Below, one piece after another: positions 7,243-14,845 of a stretch of DNA of 21,073 nt. Each line of letters opens with the position of its first letter. Position 1 is the stretch's first letter. Source of the DNA: CAZJOD01 sp964547525 (GTDB taxonomy: Bacteria; Bacillota; Clostridia; JAAYHZ01); assembly GCA_964547525.1 (NCBI GenBank), contig CAZJOD010000052.1, positions 1 to 21,073 on the forward strand, read 5' to 3'. Under the pieces are notes generated by a model. The model saw only the letters and a list, made by a program, of their open reading frames with translations, had not been told where the DNA came from and searched no databases. A program made the position numbers and the translations under genes.

Positions 7243-8004
7243 TCAATCCTCAATACATGACAACACCGCTTCTATATTTTTCTCTGTAAGTTCGTACCAT
7301 AAAACATCCGCTTTTTTATCCTGTTCTTCATAAGCGGCATAAAAATTAGCTTCACCGGCACTTTCGTGGTTGACAATATATTTGACAAATTGGTTGCCAT
7401 CAGAATCAACGCCGGATTCGCAGTATGTCACCCTGTCAAATGTACATATATCATTTGAAAACGAAATGGTACTAAATCCATGGTTCGCCGCACCACTTGA
7501 AAAAGAGAATGTTCCATCGGTTTTCAAATCCATAAACGCTCTGATGACAAGGTTGTATCCATAAACTTTTTCGTCTTGATAATGTAATATCAAACTTCCG
7601 TAATCAACGACACCGTTAACCTTTACCCAAAGGATAACCTCCGAATAGCCGTCACCGTCCAGATCAACAACTGCAAAATGTGTGATTTTTGTGATAACAT
7701 TCGTATCGGATGACACACTTACATTGTCTAGATGCATATTTTTATGTTCATCGGTGTTGTAAAACTCCGTTTCGTTTAACAATACAGCTTTGTATATATC
7801 TCGATGCGATATTGTAGCGGAGGGAGTCGGATCTTTCGAGGGTAATAAGATTTCTTGACTTGAATTTCCGGTGTCATTAATATTATCAGTACTTTCCCCT
7901 TTACTCCCGATAACATCAGTCACTGACACTGTACATCCGGTAAACAACACCGCCCACATCAAAATAAATACCATCACTCGTATACATTTTTTTTTATAAA
8001 TCAT
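7243..8004 (-). CDS. Putative secreted lipoprotein with a DxDxDG motif, 253 aa
   Basis: N-terminal signal with a positively charged start (MIYKKKCIR), a hydrophobic stretch and a lipobox LFTGC, so Cys24 should be lipidated and the protein anchored outside the membrane. A low-complexity Ser/Thr/Asn-rich linker (about 30-66) follows. The body contains VVDLDGDGYSEVILWV (112-127), a calcium-loop motif of the VCBS/FG-GAP type, then beta-rich sequence to the end. I do not recognise a specific family; many clostridial lipoproteins have the same architecture with no known role. The start is ATG 8004, with AAAGG about 10 nt upstream; the TTG at 8013 is too close to that site. It appears monocistronic. 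Confidence 0.85.
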   Translation of the reverse strand: MIYKKKCIRVMVFILMWAVLFTGCTVSVTDVIGSKGESTDNINDTGNSSQEILLPSKDPTPSATISHRDIYKAVLLNETEFYNTDEHKNMHLDNVSVSSDTNVITKITHFAVVDLDGDGYSEVILWVKVNGVVDYGSLILHYQDEKVYGYNLVIRAFMDLKTDGTFSFSSGAANHGFSTISFSNDICTFDRVTYCESGVDSDGNQFVKYIVNHESAGEANFYAAYEEQDKKADVLWYELTEKNIEAVLSCIED

Positions 8005-8013
8005 ACTTAACAA

Positions 8014-8310
8014 GCCTTTCTTTCAATTGTCACATAGTCATGAATCTTATCTTCTAAATTATATCTTTCATTTATAATTATCATAGTATCAATATATAAC
8101 CAAGCAGTCAACAAATTATGGGGACACATCTCATCTAATTTGCTCTTTTGCAGTAAAAATAGTTATCGCAATAGAATCAATTATTAATTTCCATTTATAA
8201 TAAAGATTTATTTTATGATGGAGCAAACCGTAATTTATTAGTATAATGATTATAAATTTAGATTACTGTCAGATACCAATCCGGTATTGTGACGGAAAGG
8301 TATTTAGTAA
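8014..8310. other. Divergent intergenic region, 297 bp
   Basis: Between the lipoprotein gene (leftward) and the radical SAM gene (rightward). It holds a 7-bp inverted repeat CAAATTA (8112-8118)/TAATTTG (8136-8142) whose loop contains TGGGGACACATCTC, related to 1307-1320. A perfect -10 TATAAT (8242-8247) lies upstream of the radical SAM gene, but its -35 is poor. No small peptide gene (such as a peptide precursor) is evident. Confidence 0.5.
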
Positions 8311-9174
8311 ATGAAAAAATATAAAAAAGTTTATATAGAAATAACAAACATATGTAACCTCAGCTGCGACTTCTGTCCGAAAACAAACCGGCCTAAACAG
8401 TTTATGGGTAAATCATTGTTCGAAGAAATATTACACAAACTTAAAGGATACTGTGAATATCTTTTCTTTCATGTAATGGGTGAACCTTTACTTCATCCTG
8501 ATTTGGATAACTTTCTGGACTTGTGTCTAAAGTATAATTACAAGGTAAACATTACGACTAACGGCACTTTGATTGAAAAGGTTTCAGATACTATAATTCC
8601 AAAGCCTGCCCTTAGGCAGATAAATTTCTCCTTGCATAGTTTTGATGCAAATACACACAACATTACAATGGACAGCTATCTGGATAAAATTTTTAAGTTT
8701 ATAAAAACCGCATTAAGTCAAAGAGATCTTTTAATATCTCTCAGGTTGTGGAACCTTTCTCAAAATGGTTACAATGAAAAAAATATTCATGTGCTCCAAA
8801 GAATCGAAAAGGAGTTTGAACTCAACTATCCTCTTGAACAAAAACTCACTCCTTGTAACGGTTTAAAACTTTCAGACAATGTCTTCTTAAACCAGGCAAC
8901 AAAATTTGATTGGCCTGATCTTAATCTTGAGTCATCAGGTTCAAATGCCTTCTGTTATGGATTAAGAGATCAACTGGCAATTTTAGTTGACGGTTCAGTA
9001 GTCCCATGTTGTCTTGACAGGGAAGGCATAATTAATTTAGGAAATATTAAAGAGCAAAGCCTTGAAGATATCATAAACAGTCAGCGTGCCACACAGCTTT
9101 ACGAGGGGTTTTCCAGGAGACACGCTGTTGAGGAATTATGTCGCAGGTGTGGGTACAGATCACGGTTTAATTAA
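8311..9174 (+). CDS. Radical SAM/SPASM-like protein, 287 aa
   Basis: Iron-sulfur enzyme that cleaves S-adenosylmethionine to start radical chemistry. The [4Fe-4S] motif is C15-x3-C19-x2-C22 (CNLSCDFC), followed by the GEP motif at 57-59 (VMGEPLLHPDL) and NITTNGTLI. The C-terminal part has a SPASM-like cysteine set, C215, C233, C234, C277 and C280, around the typical LAILVDGSVVPCC and INLGNIKEQSLEDI. SPASM members often modify peptides or act as maturases, but no precursor peptide, protease or transporter is adjacent, so the substrate is unknown. The start is ATG 8311 with GAAAGG about 10 nt upstream. Its last 8 nt overlap the end of the opposite-strand antiporter gene, with no terminator between them. 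Confidence 0.92.
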   Translation: MKKYKKVYIEITNICNLSCDFCPKTNRPKQFMGKSLFEEILHKLKGYCEYLFFHVMGEPLLHPDLDNFLDLCLKYNYKVNITTNGTLIEKVSDTIIPKPALRQINFSLHSFDANTHNITMDSYLDKIFKFIKTALSQRDLLISLRLWNLSQNGYNEKNIHVLQRIEKEFELNYPLEQKLTPCNGLKLSDNVFLNQATKFDWPDLNLESSGSNAFCYGLRDQLAILVDGSVVPCCLDREGIINLGNIKEQSLEDIINSQRATQLYEGFSRRHAVEELCRRCGYRSRFN

Positions 9175-10114
9175 TCATCATGACAACATATAACATATAT
9201 GTTCCCAGTAGCCAAAAACCTCCGCGCCTTTTAAAATTGTTTTTAAATATAAGACCTAGTACTACTGAGCTTGCCACTATAAGCATAATAAACGGAAGAT
9301 GGAACCTTATCATTGTTTCGTCAAAAGGTATGGGCAGAATTGTCGAAGAAAGTCCTATAACAAGAATTATATTCAATATGTTTGCCCCAAAAACATTTCC
9401 GATGGAAATCCCGTGAGCTTTCTTTCTTATAGCTGTTATTGCAGTCATAAGCTCAGGTAGAGATGTGCCGAGAGCAGTCATTGTCAAGCCGATTATTATA
9501 TCAGATACACCAAGCAACTTTGCAATTTTTTCACCGTTTGTAACCAGAAGGTTAGCTCCTAGAATTGTTAGGCCTAGTCCTATAATAAATAATGAAATTC
9601 TTTTTATAACAGTTTTTTTATCGTATGCAACCTGCTCTTCGGGTTGGTCGTTACTGTTACTTTTTCCCTCCCGCACATTGCTGTACATGTAAAAAATAAA
9701 TATTATAAGCAGAACAATACCCGAAGGTCTTCCAACTTCTCCGAATACCAATCCTACAAAAGCAACAAAGCCTATAAGCAATAAAAGAAAAATACCTTTT
9801 GACAGGAATCTTTTTCTATCTTTAAAGGAAGGCCTTGATAAAATAATAGTTAGTGCAAGTATAAAACCGGTATTACAAGCTATGGATCCTAATGCATTCC
9901 CAACTGCCATGTCAGTGTTTTTACGCAGTACGGAACCGGTAGACACCATTGTTTCCGGTAGAGTGGTACAGAGGCTTACAAGAGTAGCTCCTATAATAAA
10001 ATTAGGAACTCGCATAACTTTTGCAATCCAAATAACCGAGTCCACAAACCAGTCGCTTCCCTTTATTATTGCAATCAAACCTGCAAAAAACAATACAAAA
10101 ACTAGAATATCCAT
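9167..10114 (-). CDS. CaCA-family cation antiporter (Na+/Ca2+ exchanger-like), 315 aa
   Basis: Membrane antiporter with the two inverted alpha-repeats of the family: GATLVSLCTTLPE (42-54) followed by GNALGSIACN, and GLTMTALGTSLPE (209-221) followed by GNVFGANILN. About ten hydrophobic segments are arranged as two halves of five, joined by a hydrophilic loop at ~146-170. In repeat 1 the usual GTSLPE is SLCTTLPE, a mild deviation. The family exports Ca2+ in exchange for Na+ or H+; the yybP-ykoY riboswitch immediately upstream suggests that Mn2+ export may be the physiological job here, which is inference. ATG 10114 is preceded by AAGGAAAGGG. It converges on the radical SAM gene with an 8-nt overlap. 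Confidence 0.93.
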   Translation of the reverse strand: MDILVFVLFFAGLIAIIKGSDWFVDSVIWIAKVMRVPNFIIGATLVSLCTTLPETMVSTGSVLRKNTDMAVGNALGSIACNTGFILALTIILSRPSFKDRKRFLSKGIFLLLLIGFVAFVGLVFGEVGRPSGIVLLIIFIFYMYSNVREGKSNSNDQPEEQVAYDKKTVIKRISLFIIGLGLTILGANLLVTNGEKIAKLLGVSDIIIGLTMTALGTSLPELMTAITAIRKKAHGISIGNVFGANILNIILVIGLSSTILPIPFDETMIRFHLPFIMLIVASSVVLGLIFKNNFKRRGGFWLLGTYMLYVVMMIN

Positions 10115-10139
10115 TAATTTACCCTTTCCTTAGTGCATT

Positions 10140-10185
10140 AAAAAAGACCTTTACGTACAGCACTAAATCTGATAGTAAAAGTCTT
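10140..10185 (-). terminator. Riboswitch-controlled intrinsic terminator
   Basis: On the minus strand AAGACTTTTAC (10185-10175) pairs with GTAAAGGTCTT (10154-10144), an 11-bp stem with one G-U pair, and six T follow (10145-10140, partly within the stem). It lies 25 nt before the antiporter start. Its left arm contains the 3' strand of riboswitch stem P1, so the two structures exclude each other. Confidence 0.8.
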
Positions 10186-10292
10186 GCTTTCATTCAAGTG
10201 ATAGATTGACCGGGCTTTTTTTGCCGTATTGACGATCAAAGAAACAGTACTTAGTGCGTTGACTTTAGTACTGCAAGCTACTCCCTGTTACC
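10174..10292 (-). promoter_or_regulatory. yybP-ykoY (Mn2+-sensing) riboswitch aptamer
   Basis: The minus-strand RNA has the hallmarks of this aptamer: GGGAGUAGC near the 5' end (10285-10277) and AGCAAGAC near the 3' end (10188-10181), with a central hairpin region between. A closing stem P1 can be drawn: GGUAACAG (10292-10285) with CUUUUACU (10181-10174), seven of eight positions paired. P1 shares its 3' strand with the terminator at 10140-10185, so ligand binding (Mn2+ in characterised members) should prevent termination and turn the antiporter on. The family is frequently found upstream of cation transporters. Recognised from the conserved sequence by eye; not scored by a covariance model. 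Confidence 0.8.
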
Positions 10293-10301
10293 TTCAATGA
10301 T

Positions 10302-10330
10302 ATTATAATACCCTGATCATAAAAAGTAAA
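10302..10330 (-). promoter_or_regulatory. Promoter of the riboswitch-antiporter unit
   Basis: TTTACT (10330-10325), 17-nt spacer, perfect TATAAT (10307-10302) on the minus strand. The expected start is near 10296, just before the riboswitch P1 strand at 10292, which is where a riboswitch leader should begin. Confidence 0.65.
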
Positions 10331-10395
10331 TACTCATAATAGAAAGTTTCAAATGATATAAGTTAGTATATAATTAAATCTTGTATTAATTAATA

Positions 10396-10791
10396 TTAAA
10401 AAGGCAGGTCGTCATCGTCACTTATCTCATTAAAGTCTATTTTAAAGTCCTCCTCGTAAGCGTTTTCTTCCCATAAATCACAATCACAATCATTCGTGTC
10501 CGATTCATATATAACATCGTACTTTGCTCGAGAAAAATAATTAAGCATTTCCTCTGAAGCTTCCCTTACCTTCTCGGACTTATGCTTTAAATAGCCTTCA
10601 AGCATCCGCCTATTTAATTTTGAAAGATTATCGTACCGGTACAATACATAAATCCGGTTTAAAATTTCCATAATATCACGATCTGCCGCGGGCAATTTAG
10701 AGCATTTTTTGCATATGTGAATTTTGTGCCCTTTCCCCGAAAACTTTTCGTTTGCCTTTATTGTGCCGCATATCTTGCAATAGTGCCCCAT
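10396..10791 (-). CDS. Small protein with N-terminal four-cysteine zinc ribbon and acidic tail, 131 aa
   Basis: The N-terminus carries two CxxC pairs, C5/C8 (CKIC) and C27/C30 (CKKC), separated by 18 residues with the stretch ANEKFSGKGHKIHIC, a probable zinc-binding knuckle. A helical middle (about 35-95) follows, then a strongly acidic tail containing CDCDLW and ending EISDDDDLPF. No enzymatic motif is visible and I do not recognise a named family. It is the last gene of the xpaC-telA operon, starting 8 nt after the telA stop; its own ribosome site is weak (TTAGGT), suggesting translation coupled to telA. A role tied to XpaC/TelA, for example as a metal- or nucleic-acid-binding accessory, is inference. 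Confidence 0.8.
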   Translation of the reverse strand: MGHYCKICGTIKANEKFSGKGHKIHICKKCSKLPAADRDIMEILNRIYVLYRYDNLSKLNRRMLEGYLKHKSEKVREASEEMLNYFSRAKYDVIYESDTNDCDCDLWEENAYEEDFKIDFNEISDDDDLPF

Positions 10792-10799
10792 ACCTAATA

Positions 10800-11948
10800 T
10801 TAGCCTTTTATTTCCATAAGTTTTCTTTTTAATTCTCCCTCAATCCGATTCAACTCAATTTCCGCTTCTTTTCTTTTCTGACGTCCTTCTTCTTGTATAC
10901 GCATTACTTCATCCAGTGTTGATATCAAAGATTCATTGGTAATGCGAAGTGTCTCTATATCTATAATGCCTCGTTCGGATTCCTTGGCTGTATCTATTGT
11001 CGCCATCTTAAGTGTCGCTGCATTTTTCCTCAATAACTCATTTGTTATATCAGTTACTTCTCTTTGTGCTTTTGCAGCTTGACCGGAATGCATAACACCT
11101 AAAGCGATAACCATTTGGCTTTTCCAAAGAGGAATGGTATTAACTATAGTGGACTGAATTTTTTCAGCCATAATAGTGTCATTTCCTTGAATCAAACGGA
11201 TCTGAGGTGCCATTTGAATAGATACCATTCTGGTTAACTCCAAATCATGTATTTTCTTTTCAAAACGGTTGCAGATAGAAATTAAATCATTTACCGCTTG
11301 TGCATCTTCAGGCAGACTGCTATTAGTCGTTTTTTCCCTTAACGCAGGCAATTCCTCATTATAAACTTTGGCCAATTTCTTTTTTCCCGCTATGATATAC
11401 ATACAGAGTTCTTTATAATATGTTTTATTCAATTCATACATCTTATCTAGTATGGCTATATCTTTTAACAGCTGTATCTGATGTGATTCTAAAACTTCGC
11501 ATACTTTGCTTATATTTGCTTCTACTTTGTCGTATTTAGCTTTCATAGCGGCCAGTTTGTTTGAAGATTTTTTGAATATTCCGAAAATGCCCTTTTCTCC
11601 TTCTTCCGATTCAAAACTCTTTAATTCCGTAACGACACCGGAAAGCATATCTCCGATTTCACCTAAGTCTTTGGTTTTCACGTTATTTATTGCCGATTCG
11701 GAAAAGCCGGCTATTTTCTTCTGAGCTCCCACACCATATTGTAAAATCTGATCTGATTTTGTAAAATCAATCCGTTTAGCAAAATCATCGACTATTTTTT
11801 TCTCTTCCGGTGCGAGGATACTTTCGTCAAATACCAAAACTTCCTTATGCTCATTGTCTTTCTTAGCTAATCCGCTAAATATATCACCTTGAGAAGGTGT
11901 TTCATCTTTAAAGGGTTCAAATGTCAATGTAGGAATTTCATTATTCAT
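10800..11948 (-). CDS. telA: TelA/toxic anion resistance family protein, 382 aa
   Basis: Member of the TelA family (PF05816), named for tellurite resistance although the biochemical role is unsettled. The sequence is almost entirely helical. It contains the family stretch YGVGAQKKIAGFSESAINNV (about 69-88), a long helical centre with EKKIHDLELTRMVSIQMAPQIRLIQGND, ANK-like WKSQMVIALGV, and a charged coiled-coil C-terminus (about 325-382). There are no membrane segments or signal peptide. The ATG overlaps the xpaC stop by 4 nt (ATGA), so the two are translationally coupled; GGGGGAAG precedes the start. The xpaC-telA pairing is common in Bacillota and suggests that the products work together at the membrane or envelope stress interface. 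Confidence 0.93.
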   Translation of the reverse strand: MNNEIPTLTFEPFKDETPSQGDIFSGLAKKDNEHKEVLVFDESILAPEEKKIVDDFAKRIDFTKSDQILQYGVGAQKKIAGFSESAINNVKTKDLGEIGDMLSGVVTELKSFESEEGEKGIFGIFKKSSNKLAAMKAKYDKVEANISKVCEVLESHQIQLLKDIAILDKMYELNKTYYKELCMYIIAGKKKLAKVYNEELPALREKTTNSSLPEDAQAVNDLISICNRFEKKIHDLELTRMVSIQMAPQIRLIQGNDTIMAEKIQSTIVNTIPLWKSQMVIALGVMHSGQAAKAQREVTDITNELLRKNAATLKMATIDTAKESERGIIDIETLRITNESLISTLDEVMRIQEEGRQKRKEAEIELNRIEGELKRKLMEIKG

Positions 11949-13243
11949 ATTTTACTTCCCCCGTTAGTGTTATATAGATTTTGTTTGTTTTTTTCCGTTA
12001 AACCTTCTTGTGCAAACATTGTTTCCATTACCGATATGTCGGTTGATATATCCATTGCAATATCCTCGAATAACCCATCGAGTAAATTTTCAAATGCAAG
12101 GTTTATAGTATCTAATGTTTGCTCTATATCCGCCTTAGCCGATAAAATGTTTTTTCCTGTTACAGACTGGCCATCCATTTCCCAATATGCATCCACCAAC
12201 TTTAGTGTCGTTGGTAAAAAATACCCGGTAAATTTCTTAATCTCCGGAAACTTTTTCGGATGAGTCTCTATGTAATCAAATATTTTTCTTATTACTTCCT
12301 CAAGTCTGTCCAATTTGCGTGAAATTTCTTCCCCCGGTATTGCAATATTTGCATCTTTAATCCTCTGAACACAACTACGCCCTTCTTCAATGGCTTTTCT
12401 AATCATCGGATCTAAGGGTTCATTTTTTTTACTTTGGTCCTTCTGCGTCGGATCTTCACCTGCCGTATGTTTGCTTTTCTTTGCCTTTTCCTCCATATCT
12501 CTCATTTTCAAATTTTCCTGTAAAAGAAGGTATTGTTGATAACTTTCGTTATTTAACATAAAGCATGTCTTTTTATTATCAACATGCCCCTGTGGGAACA
12601 TTCCCTTAATAATCATTTTTTGGAGATCTTTTACGGTAAATCTGTCGCTCTTTCCTGTAAGCCGGGAAAGATCCTTTATAAGACAGTAGTTTCTACCATG
12701 TAATTGTTGTACATACCTTTGAAATCTTTTTAATCTATTACGTATTCTGCTCCCGTTAAATGCAACGGCTATAGATGCAATAAAACAGGGCAACAGACCC
12801 ATTATAACAGTATAATTAATCATTCTGCTTCGGAAAATATAACCTGTAAATGTAAGTATTATACCCATTATTGCAAAAAAGACACCTCCGGTAATACCAA
12901 ACACCATTTGTAATGTACCTGATACCTTCCCAACCGGAAAAGCGTATTGAACTGTTTTAGAAGCCGGCTTCGGAACAGGCTTATTGTACTCAACATCTTG
13001 TTTTTCGGCATTTTTATATGGAGGCTTATTATAATTATCAAATGTTTGTTTATATTTGTTGTGCATTTGAAACGGTTGATCATTTATACGATTTCGACCA
13101 AAAGATATCCCGGTTTCATCAAGTGCTCGGTTAACAATATTTCGAATGTCATGATTTAAACCGCTAAAATCCCTATTGTTAACAGCATTCTTTATAATAT
13201 CGCGAATTTCATTCCCTAAATTAAAATTTTCCCCATTATTCAT
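11945..13243 (-). CDS. xpaC: XpaC-like protein (5-bromo-4-chloroindolyl phosphate hydrolysis family), 432 aa
   Basis: Family PF10112, named from a Bacillus gene that hydrolyses a chromogenic phosphate, with true function unclear. Architecture: helical N-terminus with NEIRDIIKNAVNNRDFSGLNHDIRNIV (about 11-37), an Asn/Lys/Pro-rich linker (50-98), two membrane segments (about 111-135 and 142-163), a winged-helix-like segment with LIKDLSRLTGKSDRFTVKDL, a charged linker, and a C-terminal helical domain (about 270-425). It is likely a membrane protein with a large cytosolic part. The start is ATG 13243, with GGAG 6 nt upstream; the TTG at 13255 overlaps that site. It leads the xpaC-telA-Zn-ribbon operon. 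Confidence 0.9.
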   Translation of the reverse strand: MNNGENFNLGNEIRDIIKNAVNNRDFSGLNHDIRNIVNRALDETGISFGRNRINDQPFQMHNKYKQTFDNYNKPPYKNAEKQDVEYNKPVPKPASKTVQYAFPVGKVSGTLQMVFGITGGVFFAIMGIILTFTGYIFRSRMINYTVIMGLLPCFIASIAVAFNGSRIRNRLKRFQRYVQQLHGRNYCLIKDLSRLTGKSDRFTVKDLQKMIIKGMFPQGHVDNKKTCFMLNNESYQQYLLLQENLKMRDMEEKAKKSKHTAGEDPTQKDQSKKNEPLDPMIRKAIEEGRSCVQRIKDANIAIPGEEISRKLDRLEEVIRKIFDYIETHPKKFPEIKKFTGYFLPTTLKLVDAYWEMDGQSVTGKNILSAKADIEQTLDTINLAFENLLDGLFEDIAMDISTDISVMETMFAQEGLTEKNKQNLYNTNGGSKI

Positions 13244-13269
13244 ATCCGTCTCCAAGTAAATACTATAAG

Positions 13270-13298
13270 ATTATATTCAGAGTATATATTAATATCAA
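13270..13298 (-). promoter_or_regulatory. Promoter of the xpaC-telA operon
   Basis: Minus strand TTGATA (13298-13293), 17-nt spacer, TATAAT (13275-13270). The expected start is near 13263, giving a leader of about 20 nt that holds the GGAG of xpaC. Both elements match consensus closely. Confidence 0.65.
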
Positions 13299-13469
13299 TA
13301 GATATTCATTTAAAAATAAAATCCAATAATTAACCTATCCAAATCATAGCACATCTTAATTACATAATCAACTACACAAAAAAAGTATAGCTTAATAAAA
13401 AATGCCATTAACTAAAGTTGAGAAAAAGGATGAAAAGCGACTTTTATACATCTTCTTTTCGATTTCTTC

Positions 13470-13504
13470 ATTATATTTGACATATCTATTTTATCAAATA
13501 TAAT
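13470..13504. promoter_or_regulatory. Palindromic, bidirectional promoter-like element
   Basis: A perfect 10-bp inverted repeat TTATATTTGA (13471-13480)/TCAAATATAA (13494-13503) places a promoter on each strand over the same 35 bp. Plus strand: TTGACA (13477-13482), 16 nt, TATAAT (13499-13504). Minus strand: TTGATA (13497-13492), 16 nt, TATAAT (13475-13470). Leftward transcripts would reach xpaC with a ~220-nt leader; rightward transcripts would run antisense into the URO-D gene ending at 13635. Confidence 0.5.
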
Positions 13505-13634
13505 CAGACTAAAATATATAAAAATTGCTTATTTTTAGAGGGTAGAATAATCTGTTGGTAAACTCTCCTCCGGGTAAAACTTTCAGGATATTAATCTCCG
13601 AATTTTTTTGATTACTCATCTAACAACCACTTCC

Positions 13635-14741
13635 CTACTTCTTGGCTGCTTCCGTTAAAAAAGCAACAATATTTTCCGGAGGTGTTCCGGCTTGAATCGC
13701 ATGAGAAGGAGCTATGATATATCCGCCGTTTTTCCCTAGCACTTGCTTTCTTTCCCTGACTTCACCAATTACTTGTTGTACTGTTCCATAAGGGAGGGTT
13801 TTCTGAACACTAACACCTCCATGAAAGCATAAATTGTTGCCATATTTTTCTTTCAAGATATAAGGATCCATTCCCTTTGCGTCGAACTGCAGAGCTTCCA
13901 GTATATCTATGCCCATGTCTATTAAACCGGGTACCGCATCCATCACTGCGCCGTCGGAATGGTACATTATTTTTACACCAAAATTATGCAAAAATCGGTT
14001 CAATCTTGCATGGTGAGGTTTTATCATGGTTTCCCACATGTCGAGGGACATAAACAAGTTTTCTTGATGACCAATATCATCGGCTGTAAAAACAATGTCT
14101 ATCATACCGTCGGCAGCTTGTAAGAGTCGTTCAAAGTACCCTATATAATAATCGGTAACTCTATTCATAATCTCCCACGCAAAATCCGGTTCCAGTATGA
14201 TATCCATCATCATCTGTTCAAAACCTCGCATATACCATGATGTTTCAAAAATATTTCCATTACTGATCCTTATTGCATATTCATTTCCCTGATTTAGACT
14301 ACGAATTTTATCTTTCAAGTATACCGCATTAAACCATTCCGGTAACGGCCATCTGTGTTGATCTAAATCTTTTAAGCTTGATGCTTGCTTTAACGGATAA
14401 AAATCGATCTCGTTATAGAACCCGCCTTCCGTTCCATAATAAACCGGTTTCCTTACAACTCCCCAGATATCGATTCTAGAACCGTCGTTCAATTCCTTGT
14501 TCAGATCATTCGGACCGACATAATCGGCAGCGACATAACGAATATCACTAAACTTAAGTAAATAATCTTCAACCTGCCGCATTGTATTTAGACCAAGATG
14601 TGTCATGAGTTTTTTTCTTACGGGTATAGTAGCTCCAAAACCATGACCTACCGGCACCCGGTCTGTTTCCTGGTGTCGAAGTGCTGTCATAACACGTTCT
14701 TTACTTGTCATTTCCATATTCGTTTTGATATATCTTTGCAT
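13635..14741 (-). CDS. URO-D family protein (HSDG variant), 368 aa
   Basis: Uroporphyrinogen-decarboxylase superfamily, of the type common in clostridial sugar and glycoside loci and without assigned reaction. Seen in order: MTSKERVMTALRHQETDRVP (11-30) typical of the family, VFTADDIGHQENLF (217-230), HSDGAVMDAVPGLIDMGIDI (261-280), FHGGVSVQKTLPYGT (306-320) and PSHAIQAGTPPENI (345-358). The H-x-C pair of zinc methyltransferases is HSD here, so it should not bind zinc in the MtaA manner, unlike the paralogue at 139-1107. ATG 14741 has AGGAGGG 5 nt upstream. It lies 104 nt downstream of the unassigned 609-aa gene on the same strand and could be co-transcribed with it. Heme biosynthesis is unlikely. 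Confidence 0.9.
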   Translation of the reverse strand: MQRYIKTNMEMTSKERVMTALRHQETDRVPVGHGFGATIPVRKKLMTHLGLNTMRQVEDYLLKFSDIRYVAADYVGPNDLNKELNDGSRIDIWGVVRKPVYYGTEGGFYNEIDFYPLKQASSLKDLDQHRWPLPEWFNAVYLKDKIRSLNQGNEYAIRISNGNIFETSWYMRGFEQMMMDIILEPDFAWEIMNRVTDYYIGYFERLLQAADGMIDIVFTADDIGHQENLFMSLDMWETMIKPHHARLNRFLHNFGVKIMYHSDGAVMDAVPGLIDMGIDILEALQFDAKGMDPYILKEKYGNNLCFHGGVSVQKTLPYGTVQQVIGEVRERKQVLGKNGGYIIAPSHAIQAGTPPENIVAFLTEAAKK

Positions 14742-14845
14742 GTAACCCTCCTATTATACTTTTATGATCGGTGCGGCAATAATTGTGACTTTGTATATGA
14801 TATAAATCCTCTTCTACAGGTAACAAAAATGGACAATCTTTGTTA

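Larger units (their letters stand above)
13256..13634. other. Intergenic region, 379 bp, with promoters and a palindrome
   Basis: This region holds the xpaC promoter (13270-13298), a palindromic double promoter (13470-13504), and an AT-only hairpin TAAAAAT/ATTTTTA (13519-13537) that may be a weak end for the leftward URO-D transcript. No protein-coding frame with a ribosome site is visible. Confidence 0.55.
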
